Origin: Protopterus annectens
Lineage: Eukaryota > Chordata > Ceratodontiformes > Protopteridae
Assembly: GCF_019279795.1 (NCBI RefSeq)
Contig: NC_056743.1
Coordinates: 868,887,864-868,951,863 of the forward strand
Direction of reading: 5' to 3'
Length of the DNA stretch: 64,000 bases
Numbering within the stretch: position 1 is the stretch's first letter; each line of letters starts with the position of its first letter. Of the stretch, positions 54,273-64,000 are shown piece after piece. A program made the position numbers and the translations under genes. The notes beneath the pieces are model-generated. The model made no database searches, had not been told where the DNA came from, and saw nothing but the letters and a program-made list of their open reading frames with translations.

Positions 54273-54903
54273 TGTTGTGTAGTCCTATGTCACCTTCATT
54301 CTTACATATGGGATCGGCTCCGACTCGGCCTATTTACAAGCTGGAAGACTTCTAGTTGGCTCGTGGCTAGGTAGGTATCCCATGGTGCACCAGTACAATC
54401 CCCAGATCTCGTTTGCCGTGTCAACGAGTTTGGTTGTGCTTCTCTTTGGCTCTGGCTAAGTGATTGCATTTATTTCCACTTTTAGCAAATTTATTGGCTC
54501 TGTTTAGTTTAAAATAGTTAAAACTGTTACTGCTTATAGTAGTCAGCGTAGTTGTTATTAGTGTTGTTAGCTTTTTCTTGCGCCATTTGATGCAATTTTT
54601 GGCCTTTGGCCCTTTCTAGCTTAGTTGGTATCCCGTATACTGGTTTTAGTGTAGGTGCCTTGTGCGCACTGTTATACTGTGTGTGTTATTAGATAACTAG
54701 AGTTTTTGGCGGTTTTCCACTTGTTAATTAGCTGCGTTTATAGCTTGTTAGCATCATTGGATTTGCTACTATTGTTAACAGAACTACGTTCTGTTTGTGC
54801 TTGGCATAAGCTTGAGTTTTTGGGAATTCCCGCTTATTACTGTGTTTACTGTTCGAGTGTGTGATATTTTCTACTTCTCCTACTTTCTGAATCTGTTTAA
54901 GTT

Positions 54904-55035
54904 AGAAGACCTTATCTCTTCCTTGCCCTGGCTAGGCCCGTTTAAATTAGAGGACCTAGTCCTCGTGGTGTCTTTTCCTTCCTACAGGGCTAGGCCCGTT
55001 TAAATTAGAGGACCTAGTCCTCCTCCTCCTTTTTC
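54904..55035 (+). repeat. Leader direct repeat in DIRS-5
   Basis: ggctaggcccgtttaaatta followed by gaggacctagtcctc appears at 54929-54964 and again at 54989-55022, a 60-bp period duplicated once. Each unit holds a short palindrome, gaggacctagtcctc. Confidence 0.75.
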
Positions 55036-55082
55036 TCTGTGTGTGTGTGTGTGTCCTCTACCGCAGAATATCTAAAGAGAGT

Positions 55083-56484
55083 AAGGATCATAAGCCATCT
55101 GGCTTTAAGAAATGTATTAAGTGCTCTCAAAAAATGTTTATAACGGATGGTCATGGTAACTGCGTTTACTGTTTAGGGGCCATCTATTTACAGGAGACCT
55201 GTTTATTTTGCCATGCTTTCAGTCCTAGGATGTTGCAGGAAAGGAAGAAGTATTACCAGAGGTTATGTCATACCCTTTTCTCTTCCACCTTTTGTTCCCA
55301 AGAGGATCCCGGATGTCCCACCCAATCACAGGGATCAGGCAACTGTGGAGGTCAACAAGTTGCTGTCAAAAAGAGTCATCCAAACTATCCCAGCAGACCA
55401 AATAGGATCCGGAACTTACTCCAGATTCTTTTTAGTGCCAAAATGTACAGGGGACTGGAGGCCCATTCTGGACCTCAGCAGATTGAGCAAATCAGTAAAG
55501 AAGGACAAGTTCCGGATGGTAACACAGCAGTCTATACTCCCGTTGTTAGGGACAGACAATTGGATGTGCTCAATGGATCTCCAAGACACCTACTACCACA
55601 TAAAAATGGACAGGGCATCAAGGAGTCATCTATGCTTCTGTCTGGGAGCCGGTCACTGCCATTTTCTTGCTCTGCCCTTTGGTCTCACCACAGCCCTCAG
55701 GGTGTTCACCAAATGTATGGCAGTAGTGACAGCTCACCTGAGACATTGAGGATTCCAGGTGTTTCCGTATTTGGACGACTGGCTCCTGACCGCCCCCACC
55801 AGGCATTTACTCCTTCAGAGCAGGGACGCTACTATTCAGCTTTGTGCCCAGCTGGGAATTTCTATAAAGTGGGAACAATCTGCCTTACTGCCATCTCAAT
55901 CTGTGATTTTTATAGGTGCAGAGATAGACAAAGTAAACATGGTGGCTCGTCTTCCTACTGAAAGGGTACAGAACGTGATTCTTCAAATTCAGCGTCTTCT
56001 CCCCTTACGATGGGTCAAAGCCAAGATTATTCTGCCGCTCCTAGGGACCATGGCTTCCACCATACTATTAGTGCCACTAGCCAGGTTACACATGAGAATT
56101 CTTTAGTGGCTTCTGTCGTCCCAATGGCCTTTCAGCACCTTCCATTATCCCATCTCATTCTGCTGACAGAATCTTGCAAGAAAGACCTCACTTGGTGGAC
56201 ATTACCCAATCAGCTGACCACGGGCACTTTATTTGTTCTTCGCGAACCCGTTGCTACTGTGACCACAGATGCCTCACAAATGGGGGGCTGGCATTATCTA
56301 GGCAGGACTGTCCAAGGCACATGGCAAGATCACGAGGCTCACCTGCATATCAGCGTTCTAGAGATGAGGGCGGTGCTTCTGGCATTACAAGCACTTCACG
56401 ACCTTCTTCCTCTGGGGACTATTGCAATACAATCAGACATGTCGTTAGTATGGTATATCAACAGACAGGGTGGAACCAGATCTT
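55083..56484 (+). pseudogene. DIRS-5 gag start joined to RT and RNase H
   Basis: gag Cys/His cluster FKKCIKCSQKMFITDGH, CVYCLGAIYLQETCLFCHAF to LQERKKYYQ (55100-55260), then directly RT ITRGYVIPFSLP: most of gag is deleted. RT: GTYSRFFLVPKCTGDWRPILDLSRL (55400), MCSMDLQDTYYHIKMD (motif A, 55565), LPFGLTTALRVF (motif B, Pro changed to Leu), a stop after LRH at 55750, then VFPYLDDWLLTA (motif C, 55760). RNase H: VTTDASQMGGW (56260) and VLEMRAVLLAL (56356); SDMSLVWYINRQGG has lost the Asn codon. Decayed. Confidence 0.82.
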
Positions 56485-56512
56485 ACGATATCTTCCCAGC
56501 ATTTTCTGGCGG

Positions 56513-56538
56513 CATATATATATATGTTTGTGTATGTA

Positions 56539-56607
<69 letters not shown>
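56513..56607 (+). repeat. (TA)n microsatellite at the DIRS-5 break
   Basis: About 95 bp of mostly TA with a GTTTGTGTATGTATAC interruption near the left. It marks where DIRS-5 coding similarity stops (about 30 bp earlier). Confidence 0.95.
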
Positions 56608-56610
<3 letters not shown>

Positions 56611-57735
56611 TGAGCTTTATTTCAGATTTCACCAAAATCAAAACATATAATAACATAAAATCGTAAAATAAGCATCTTTTTGGCTATATGTAGTTTTATG
56701 TATTAGTAGAAATAGATTTTAATGTCTGATCATCTTTTTATTTTGCAAATAGTTTGCATCACAGTTTTTGTTCATTGGATTCCTTAACCCATCAGTTAGT
56801 GCTTTTAGTTAACCAAATGGCCAGTTCTCATCTGGTTGATAGTCTTCCATTTAAGTGCATAAATCCTTTGTTTCACTAGAAGATCAGTTTATGGTAGAAC
56901 CTTATCTAGGTCCAGGTTTAACCCTATCGTATCAGTGTCTGTTAATTCTGAAGATCCCACTTAACCATTTTGTATCACAGGGAATCATCTGGTCTTCCAT
57001 GAAGGCTCCTTCAACAAACTCATTCCCCTAATATTGAAGCTAGACTCCTACTTACCAGTAAATTGGCTCCTCTGCATTTCTGGTAACTTCCATGATTTGA
57101 TCTTAGTTTTGTAACAATTTATAGGGTTCCTTCATCTTCAGAGGGTTTAATGACTTTCAGCATCTGGCAATTGCTTTCTTATTAACTAGTGGAATCAATG
57201 AGCAGAAAGTTCTTTCATGTCCTGCCCATGTTCTATCTAGCATGGTTCCCAAGAAATAAATCTTGAGAGTCAACAGAGCCCTCCTGGACTAGAGCTGATG
57301 TAATTCTTGAAGATTGTCTTAAATTGTTTCAGTTTCAGATAACTCCCAAAAAAATATGTATGTGACCCAATATCCACTGTCTAACATCTTCCACACACTA
57401 ACAAAGCGATCGAAATCATAACCAACAACTTCATAGGTGTGAAAAAATAGTTACACCTGCATTTCAAATGAAAAATGAAAAACCCTCTTGCTTGATTCAC
57501 AAACCTTGGGCCTGGCATGCTGCCTGACATTTGAGGATATTAGCAAAAGTGGAGATTTATTCAGTCACGTTTTCACTTTGCTTCAGTTCATTGCCTGCTT
57601 CATGAACATAATAGTGCATTCTTTTTTTTTTATCTTATAGATTTAGTCCAATATGAATCAGAGTTCTCTACAGTGAAGGACATCAGCTGCTTTCTTCAGC
57701 AGAACCATTAAGGCTGTATAATTTTAAGTAATCTT
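56608..57735. other. No recognisable feature
   Basis: AT-rich sequence without motif or repeat that I can match elsewhere in the window. Confidence 0.5.
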
Positions 57736-57740
57736 GGTGA

Positions 57741-60516
57741 TACTACCTACACGCCCTCCTAGACACTCACTGTTTTGACATTCTCTGTGTCTCTGAAACC
57801 TGGCTTAAGCCAGCCACTAAAGACACCGAGGTTATACCCCAAGGCTATAATATACTAAGGCTTGACCGTACTAAACGAAAGGGTGGTGGAGTAGCGATTC
57901 TGTTTAAGAATCATCTTAACATCTCCACCCTTTCAGCCTGTCCAACCCAGGATAGTAAAGTGGAAGCCATCATCACTAAACTCCAACTAAATGCAAAGAA
58001 AGCCCTTTACATCATCTGCATGTATATACCACCTGGAAACAATATACCTATCGTAGAAGACTTTCTTAGTTGGGTTTCCAACAACTACCCCCAAGAAACT
58101 TTAATTCTTGGCGACTTTAACATAGACTGGAATACTATTAATGCTGACAATCCTACCTCTCACATTAACCTAAATGGTTTCACCCAAACCATTACCTCTA
58201 CCACAAGGCTTAATAAATCAAGTAAGAAACAGACTATTTTAGACTGGATACTCATAAACAAAGTCAACATCACATATAAAGTAGGAACTATGCCTGATGA
58301 TCTCAGTGATCATTGTTTAACCTATGTTACAAGAGAGAAGACTGACATTCTACACCTCCCCAATATAAGAAAAATACGTTCTACCAAACATTTTAAAACT
58401 GACTTATTTCAAAACGAACTCAGAGCATGTAACTGGAACCCCTTAAAAACACTTCCACTTAACGAAGCAGTTTCATTCTTTAATTCTACTTTTCTTTCCA
58501 TTCTGAATAAACATGCTCCTGAGCGTACCATTAGAATGAAATCAAATACAGCCCCATGGCTCTCAAATGATACAAAAAAACTAATCCTCTCTAAAAATAA
58601 GGTTTGGGCCAAATGGAGATGCCATAGAATCAGCTCTGATTTTCTTCACTTTCGCCAACTTAGAAACCTTACCAAAAAAGCTATTATCACTGACAAAAGA
58701 AAGTTCTACTGTGACCTTCAAGAAATACATTCCAACAAACCCAAACAATTCTGGTCCTCAATCAATAGACTCCTATCCCCAGGAACAGCCAAAACTCCCT
58801 CCCCACTAAATGCTGACCCAGACACCCCTCACCAAACTGCAAATGCTTTTAACTCTTTCTTTACCAAAACTATTCAATCTCTTGCTAAACAACTGAACAC
58901 TAATAACTTCTATCCTCCAAACAATCTAGTAGACTCTTCTTACAACTTCTCTCTACAACCTATCTCTACCTCTTCCATCTATAGACTTATTTTTAAACTG
59001 AAACCCTGTACCCCCTCTGCTGACAAACTCCCTTCCCTTTTTCTGCAAAAGGCAGCCAAAGAAATTGCATACCCAATAGCTATACTCATAAATAGGACCA
59101 TCCAAGAGGGAACCATCCCTGATATCTGGAAAGTATCTCATATTATCCCACTACACAAAGGCGGTAACTCTATTGACTACTCCAACTTTAGACCAATTGC
59201 CCTTCTCTCACCTTTAGCAAAGATTATGGAGAAATGTATTCATCAGCAACTTGTACAGTATCTCTTTACACAATATTATAGCTAACTGTCAACATGGCTT
59301 TAGACCCCACCATAGCACCACCACTGCTCTCCTTTCCTTTATAGATACCATTAACAGCAATCGCAACAATAATCTTTTCTCTTCTGCTCTATTTATTGAC
59401 CTCTCAAAGGCATTTGACATGGTTAACCACTGTTCCTTAATTAACATCCTTGAATCCCTCTCATTTGATACTCTTACCATCAAATGGTTTAGCTCTTATC
59501 TCAGCAACAGACAACAAGCCATTCTCTGGGACAACCACATCTCCTCCTTACTGCCCATTTCTATTGGGGTGCCTCAGGGCTCTATTCTCGGTCCACTTCT
59601 CTTCTCCCTCTACATTAATGATCTCCACTCTGTAATTCCTCAAGCCACCTGTATTCAATATGCAGACGACTCCACTATTATTTGTTCAGCTTCCTCCTCC
59701 TCTGATCTAATCTCACTAACTCAAAATATCTTTAACACAGTAGAAACATGGTTTACTCGACGATACCTTCTCCTTAATGCTAAAAAAAACAAACTTCTTC
59801 TCTTCACCCCCACTATTCGTACCCCCCCACTCAATTTCACCATCTTGTCAAACAACAACACTGTCATCTCTCCTGACTCTACAACTAAACTGCTAGGAAT
59901 AACCATTGATAACAATCTCTCTTTTGATCAACACATTAACATCACCATCAAATCAGTTAATAGAAAGATAGGATCCTTATACCGTATTAAACCATTCCTC
60001 ACCCCATCAACTAGAGCTACTATTGCCCACTCCCATCTTTTATCTACTCTCTTCTATGCCTCTCCTATCTTCACTAACCTCAAGAAAATTAACCTAAACA
60101 AACTAGCAACTTGCTACAATAACATTGCCCGCTTCGCCACTGGTAACCCTTTCAGAACCCATCACTGCCTTAACCTGAAACTTTTAGGCTGGCTAGAACT
60201 ACAAAACTATATTATAATCTCACAACTTACTATTGCCCACAAAATTCTGTACCAACCTGATAACACCCCTATACTATCACAGCTTTTACTCCCTTATAAC
60301 AATCTTACCTCCCTTCGTTCCTCTTGTAAATTCCTGACCAAACCTATAAAGGCTCACAACTTAGCTGGTGACTCTCTATTTACTAATACTGTAGGCCGAG
60401 TATGGAATTCGCTACCTAGGGATCTAACTCTAATCACATCCCTACCCCTCTTCAAACAACAAATCAAACTGTACTTCCAAAATCACTGGCTTTGCTCATG
60501 TAATACACCAGACTGA
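57741..60516 (+). pseudogene. L2-like LINE ORF2: endonuclease and RT, one frameshift
   Basis: Endonuclease: FDILCVSETWLKP (57772), RTKRKGGGVAILFKN (57870), TLILGDFNIDW (58105), LSDHCLTYV (58303). RT: KPCTPSADKLPSLFL (59000), VSHIIPLHKGG (59135), FRPIALLSPLAKIMEK (59190), then a one-base frame change in the overlap 59251-59285, ANCQHGFRPHHSTTTALL (59280), FIDLSKAFDMVNH (motif A, 59390), GVPQGSILGPLLFSLYIND (motif B, 59568), IQYADDSTII (motif C, 59655). The C-terminus, WNSLPRDLTLITSLPLFKQQIKLYF, is split by motif only. The N-terminal start of the endonuclease is truncated at 57741. A single frame lesion implies a fairly young copy. Clade (L2 versus close relatives) is judged by motif and the AAAT-type tail. 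Confidence 0.88.
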
Positions 60517-61050
60517 TTTCTCTCCCCCCTACCTGACCTTTAACCCTACATTGTGCGTAATACTTAGCAATTTCCTTTCTTTCTCCTTCCAGTCCTTCGA
60601 TGCTCTGATCTACTTCTCTCTCCTCTCCCATTCTCCTCTTGTTAGTCCTTTTCTTTTCTTCTCTTACTTCTTAACTACTGTCCTCCCTTTATCTTACCTA
60701 ACACTACTCCTCCTACTTCTCCTCCCACTTGTACTTTTATCTTATTATAGCAGAAGATTTAAGGTATAGCCTGTTTGTATTAAGTAAGATGCTTTGAAAC
60801 TGATTTATCTCTAGTCATGACTACTATTGAGTATGTGCCTTAATTTTTGTTGATTTTATTCACCATTTTTATTATAACCAATTTTTATTACAAATTTTCT
60901 TTATTTCTTTTTATTCTATGCGTTATTATTATCATGTCTCTTGTTATGTTTTATGTGGAGCTTTTCTCCCCGGGCCTCTACTGAAAATGGAAATATATCC
61001 AGCTAGACTAGCCCGGTCAACAAATGTAAAATAAAATAAATAAATAAATA
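60517..61050 (+). mobile_element. L2-like LINE 3' UTR and AAAT tail
   Basis: Pyrimidine-rich UTR, then ggcctctactgaaaatgg, a hairpin-forming segment ending cccggtcaacaaatgt, and an (AAAT)n tail. The same terminal block occurs at 62585-62690 and, inverted, at 44395-44480, which marks it as the likely RT recognition end. Confidence 0.8.
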
Positions 61051-62584
61051 CTCAGACTCTCCCAGCAATACGATCTTGACTTTTCTTCCACTCCCTCTGA
61101 GTTGATACAAAACTAACGTATCATATAACTTAATCAAATCTTTGTGTATCATAAAGATTGGTCTCCCATGTGGTTCTGTGCATCTCCAATCTAACTCTGA
61201 TAGTGATCAGTGGAAATCCTCTGTTTAAAGCACTGTGAATGATGCCCACATCTTTTACCCCAACACAGGGTAACAGTTGATTCACTGCAACTCCCAAGGA
61301 TCTCCAAGATGATTGTTTCTTGGGACTCCAAAAATAGAACACTGTTATTTGGGCTGCTGTCCAGTATGTATAGAAATCTGGGCCTACAAACTCCTCCTCT
61401 GTATTTAGATAACACAGTTTTCACCCAAGAGGAGAAATTCAGAGTCTAGTTATTGTATCATTTCCACTGGTTGAAAGACAGAGCATGAAACACGTGTAGA
61501 ATGTGAGTTAATATGAACATTTGCAGAGCTGACTGTCCCTTACCAGTACGAGAATTTTACATCTGTTAATTTTTGGCAGCTGTGAAAGGCCCGTTGATGA
61601 GTTTTACTGCACAAGCAAACTGCTTTGTTGATTGCGCAGATGTGTCAGTTGATCAGCACCCTCAAGAAAGGGAAATCTCTGCTTCAGCTGCTCTGATGGT
61701 TGACTGAATATCAGGCTCTGATCTTTGCCATATCTACTCTATATCCCTACAAGAAACCAGATTTGAACAGTAGGGAGACAAGCCTTGGCTGATTCTGCTC
61801 AGGCTCAACATCCTCCCCTATTCTAATATGCTTTATCTGTAGACCCTCACAGATTCAGTGAGTAGCTCTAGATCCAGTGGAGACATTTAAGAGAAGCTGG
61901 ACTACCTCTGTTTCATGCCCCTTTGGAGAGGGAACAACTTAGTAAATTCAGCATTCACTTTCACCCAGGTCCTTGGGCCCTTGTATATACTAAGCATTAG
62001 TTAAAAGAAAGTTATCCAGAAGTGCTGTGCATTGCAGCATTCCATACATGAAAGGTACTGTAAACCCTACCGTATGTCTTTTTGGTACCGAGACTCCCTA
62101 TCATTAATGGAGAGTCTGACCTAATTGCATCCTTAGTAATTAATATCATCTTGGTTCCTGCATCCTGTAAATGAGGCTGCATTTAACTGAATGTATCAAA
62201 ATGGGCATATATACTGAAAACATTTTGCCGCAAATCCCCATAAATAACATGTAGTTTTGGTTCAACATAAATAGCCTACAAGATTTTGGGTACACTGAGT
62301 CTTTCCCCTCTTTAAATAAGGCTACAGTAACTGCCACCTGCCACAATGTGAGGATATCTGTTCTTGACAGAACTGTATTCAGTGTCCATAACAGCTGTGA
62401 TAACCTGCCTCTTCACAACTAATAATGCTCTGATGGAAGTACATCAGGTCAGGTGATTTGCCCTTGGAAATCCTCTAATGGCCACTCCTAGACTTTCTCA
62501 GGATATTGGGGACAAAAGTGCTTTAGACTCTCTACATCCTTGTTTTGGCAGCTGTACTCCCATCAACTGTAAACTGTCTGTAAC
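61051..62584. other. No recognisable feature
   Basis: No coding motif or terminal repeat seen. Short open frames on both strands look random. Confidence 0.5.
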
Positions 62585-62690
62585 TGGAGCTTTTCTCCTC
62601 GGGTCTCCACTGAAAATGGGTCTCTGGCCCAGCTGGACAAACCCGGTTAACAAATGTCAATAAATAAATAAAATAAATAAGTAAATAAAT
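62585..62690 (+). mobile_element. L2-like LINE 3' end fragment
   Basis: tctccactgaaaatggg, cccggttaacaaatgtcaat and an (AAAT)n tail, about 105 bp, matching 60962-61050. A strongly 5'-truncated insertion. Confidence 0.78.
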
Positions 62691-63106
62691 CACGTGGCAG
62701 GACCAGGACAGCCTTTCACACCCATAGACAGGAACCTTCCAGTTTTTTTTGTGCCACAGTCAGAAAAAGATCTCTTGGGATATTGCTTCTCCTAAACTGG
62801 GTGACATCAGCTGCAAAGCTCAGATAAGAAATTGCGTTTGGGTTTTATTTCCCGTCTGCCTTTTTTTGTCAGTGCTTGACTAGTATATTTTGCTGCTTTG
62901 AGTGTTTTCTGATTAGAAATTTTGTATATGTTTCTGTTTTTACTTTTATTAGCCAGTAAGGTCCGTTGAATAAAAGCTTCATTTGGAAGTTTTGACAGGA
63001 ACATTTGCTGATATTGCATTTTTTAGGTTATTATTATTTGAGGTGATTGAATAAGATTGTAGCATTTTTGAAATTATTTTCATTTAACTTGTGATTTTGG
63101 CACTAT

Positions 63107-63580
63107 TTTGTGTGTTAAACATTTCTGACAGGAATTTTTCATCAGTTTGATTTATTTCTTTTCTAATACTGTTTTAGTTTCTATCCATTAATTTTGACTG
63201 AAACTAGCCAACCCCCTTTTGTTTACAAAACTAGAGGACTTTTGTGCATGCATTTTATTTGGAACTGGGTTACTGAAATTGTCATTTTATTCAGGCAGTC
63301 TTTAGAATCGTAACCCCTGTTGAAATGGACTTCAATTTGCCTTTCTCACCATTTCGTATGTTAAATATTAGTGACAGTAATTTTTCATCAGCTTATGGTT
63401 TATTTCTTGTCTAATACTGTTTTAGGCTGCATCCATTCACCTGGACTGAAACTAGCCTTTTTTAACAAAATCAAGGGACTTTTGTGAATGTATTTTGTCC
63501 TTTGAATAGTGTTACTGAACATACTGTCATTTTCTCAGTGCAGTTTTCATAACAGTATCCCAATAGAAATAGTGTTTAGA
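63107..63580 (+). repeat. Two diverged tandem units of about 242 bp
   Basis: Unit 1 (63107-63348) and unit 2 (63349-63580) share gtgacag/ctgacag, atttttcatcag, ctaatactgttttag, gactgaaactagcc, gacttttgtg and gttactgaa in the same order. Noncoding; origin unknown. Confidence 0.7.
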
Positions 63581-64000
63581 TTGCTATTTAGAGGAAGAAT
63601 AGTGGGATTTGTCCATCTTCTCACTGGGCTGACTGTGTAGCCAATGTTTTTTTATTCAGCTGACTAGTTTCTTTATGAACGTAGCCCCCCTCCCTCACTT
63701 CCATCTTTCTTGTCTGCACTTAAAAAATGAAAGAATTAATGAAAAAAATATGCCTTAGCCTACAGCTTCTGATTCTGCAGTAGCCTTAGCTTCAGGCAGG
63801 CTATCGGACTACTTGCCTTATGTTACCTTTAGGTTCCCTAGTGTGGTTGTAGTGCCACAACTGTGTGTGATGCGAGGATCAGACACATCCTCCAGGGATG
63901 TACCATTACCTGCTGAAGGTGTGGGGGCCCAAACTCTAGGTGTAGGGGAAGTAGTGGGTGCAGAATTTGTTGCCAGTATTTTACCCCAGAGGACTCTTCT
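63581..64000. other. No recognisable feature
   Basis: A plus-strand reading near 63900-64000 is open and Gly/Val-rich but runs off the window and matches nothing I know. The stretch 62691-63106 likewise shows nothing. Confidence 0.4.

Larger units (their letters stand above)
54273..56484 (+). mobile_element. DIRS-5, 3'-truncated and internally deleted
   Basis: The left end tgttgtgtagtcctatgtcacc with caccttcattcttac and ggatcggctccgactcggcc resembles the DIRS-3 left repeat. A long leader follows, then the gag start, RT and early RNase H. It stops inside RNase H near 56484, just before a TA repeat. No right repeat was found in the window. Confidence 0.8.

Noticed and set aside
1-64000. CRISPR arrays, operons, ribosome binding sites, bacterial or phage genes
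   Set aside because: None present; every recognised family is a eukaryotic retroelement or tRNA-derived repeat.

Overview
The window looks like vertebrate nuclear DNA from a repeat-swollen genome. I find no host protein-coding exon, rRNA or operon. Almost everything recognisable is a retroelement relic, mostly nested: CR1 and L2 LINEs, DIRS-type tyrosine-recombinase retrotransposons, Penelope-like elements (PLEs, reverse transcriptase plus GIY-YIG endonuclease) and tRNA-derived SINEs. The mixture, and SINEs resembling ones common in fishes and other aquatic vertebrates, suggest a lungfish, salamander or other amphibian-grade giant genome. That is inference; no species can be named.

Layout. 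1-20095: a CR1 LINE on the plus strand (with a second CR1 fragment head-to-head at the left edge) is split at its endonuclease SDH codons by DIRS-1 (1727-17883). DIRS-1 has inverted terminal repeats, an internal complementary region, and gag, RT/RNase H and tyrosine recombinase remnants. It is interrupted by a 10.3-kb block (4682-15016) holding two nearly identical PLE copies head-to-head, and by a SINE (15211-15444) with a 12-bp target duplication. 20096-22618: a second CR1 whose 5' half (ORF1 esterase and endonuclease) is inverted relative to its RT. 22619-26589: DIRS-2, lacking its left part. 26590-33855: two head-to-tail copies of a second PLE family. 35138-42660: DIRS-4 with a third PLE (36530-40025) inside. 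42700-46650: mostly unassigned, with two SINEs, an L2 tail and a tRNA-Gly relic. 46690-54272: PLE-4 fragments interrupted by a DIRS-1-type end and by a structurally complete DIRS-3 (48052-54239). 54273-56484: DIRS-5, starting 33 bp after DIRS-3 ends. 57741-61050: a nearly intact L2-like LINE. 61051-64000: mostly unassigned.

The most striking locus is the PLE pair at 4682-15016. The whole inverted pair lies between one pair of 12-14 bp duplications. A 215-bp piece of DIRS-1-type sequence sits between the two 5' ends. The right-hand border falls exactly at the predicted self-cleavage site of a hammerhead ribozyme in the PLE terminal repeat. This fits two PLE RNAs being reverse transcribed from the two nicked target strands of one site and joined in the middle. 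One copy keeps an intact ORF1 and the other an intact ORF2, so the family was probably active recently.

All assignments come from reading motifs and comparing copies inside the window. Clade names and boundaries given to a few bases are by eye.
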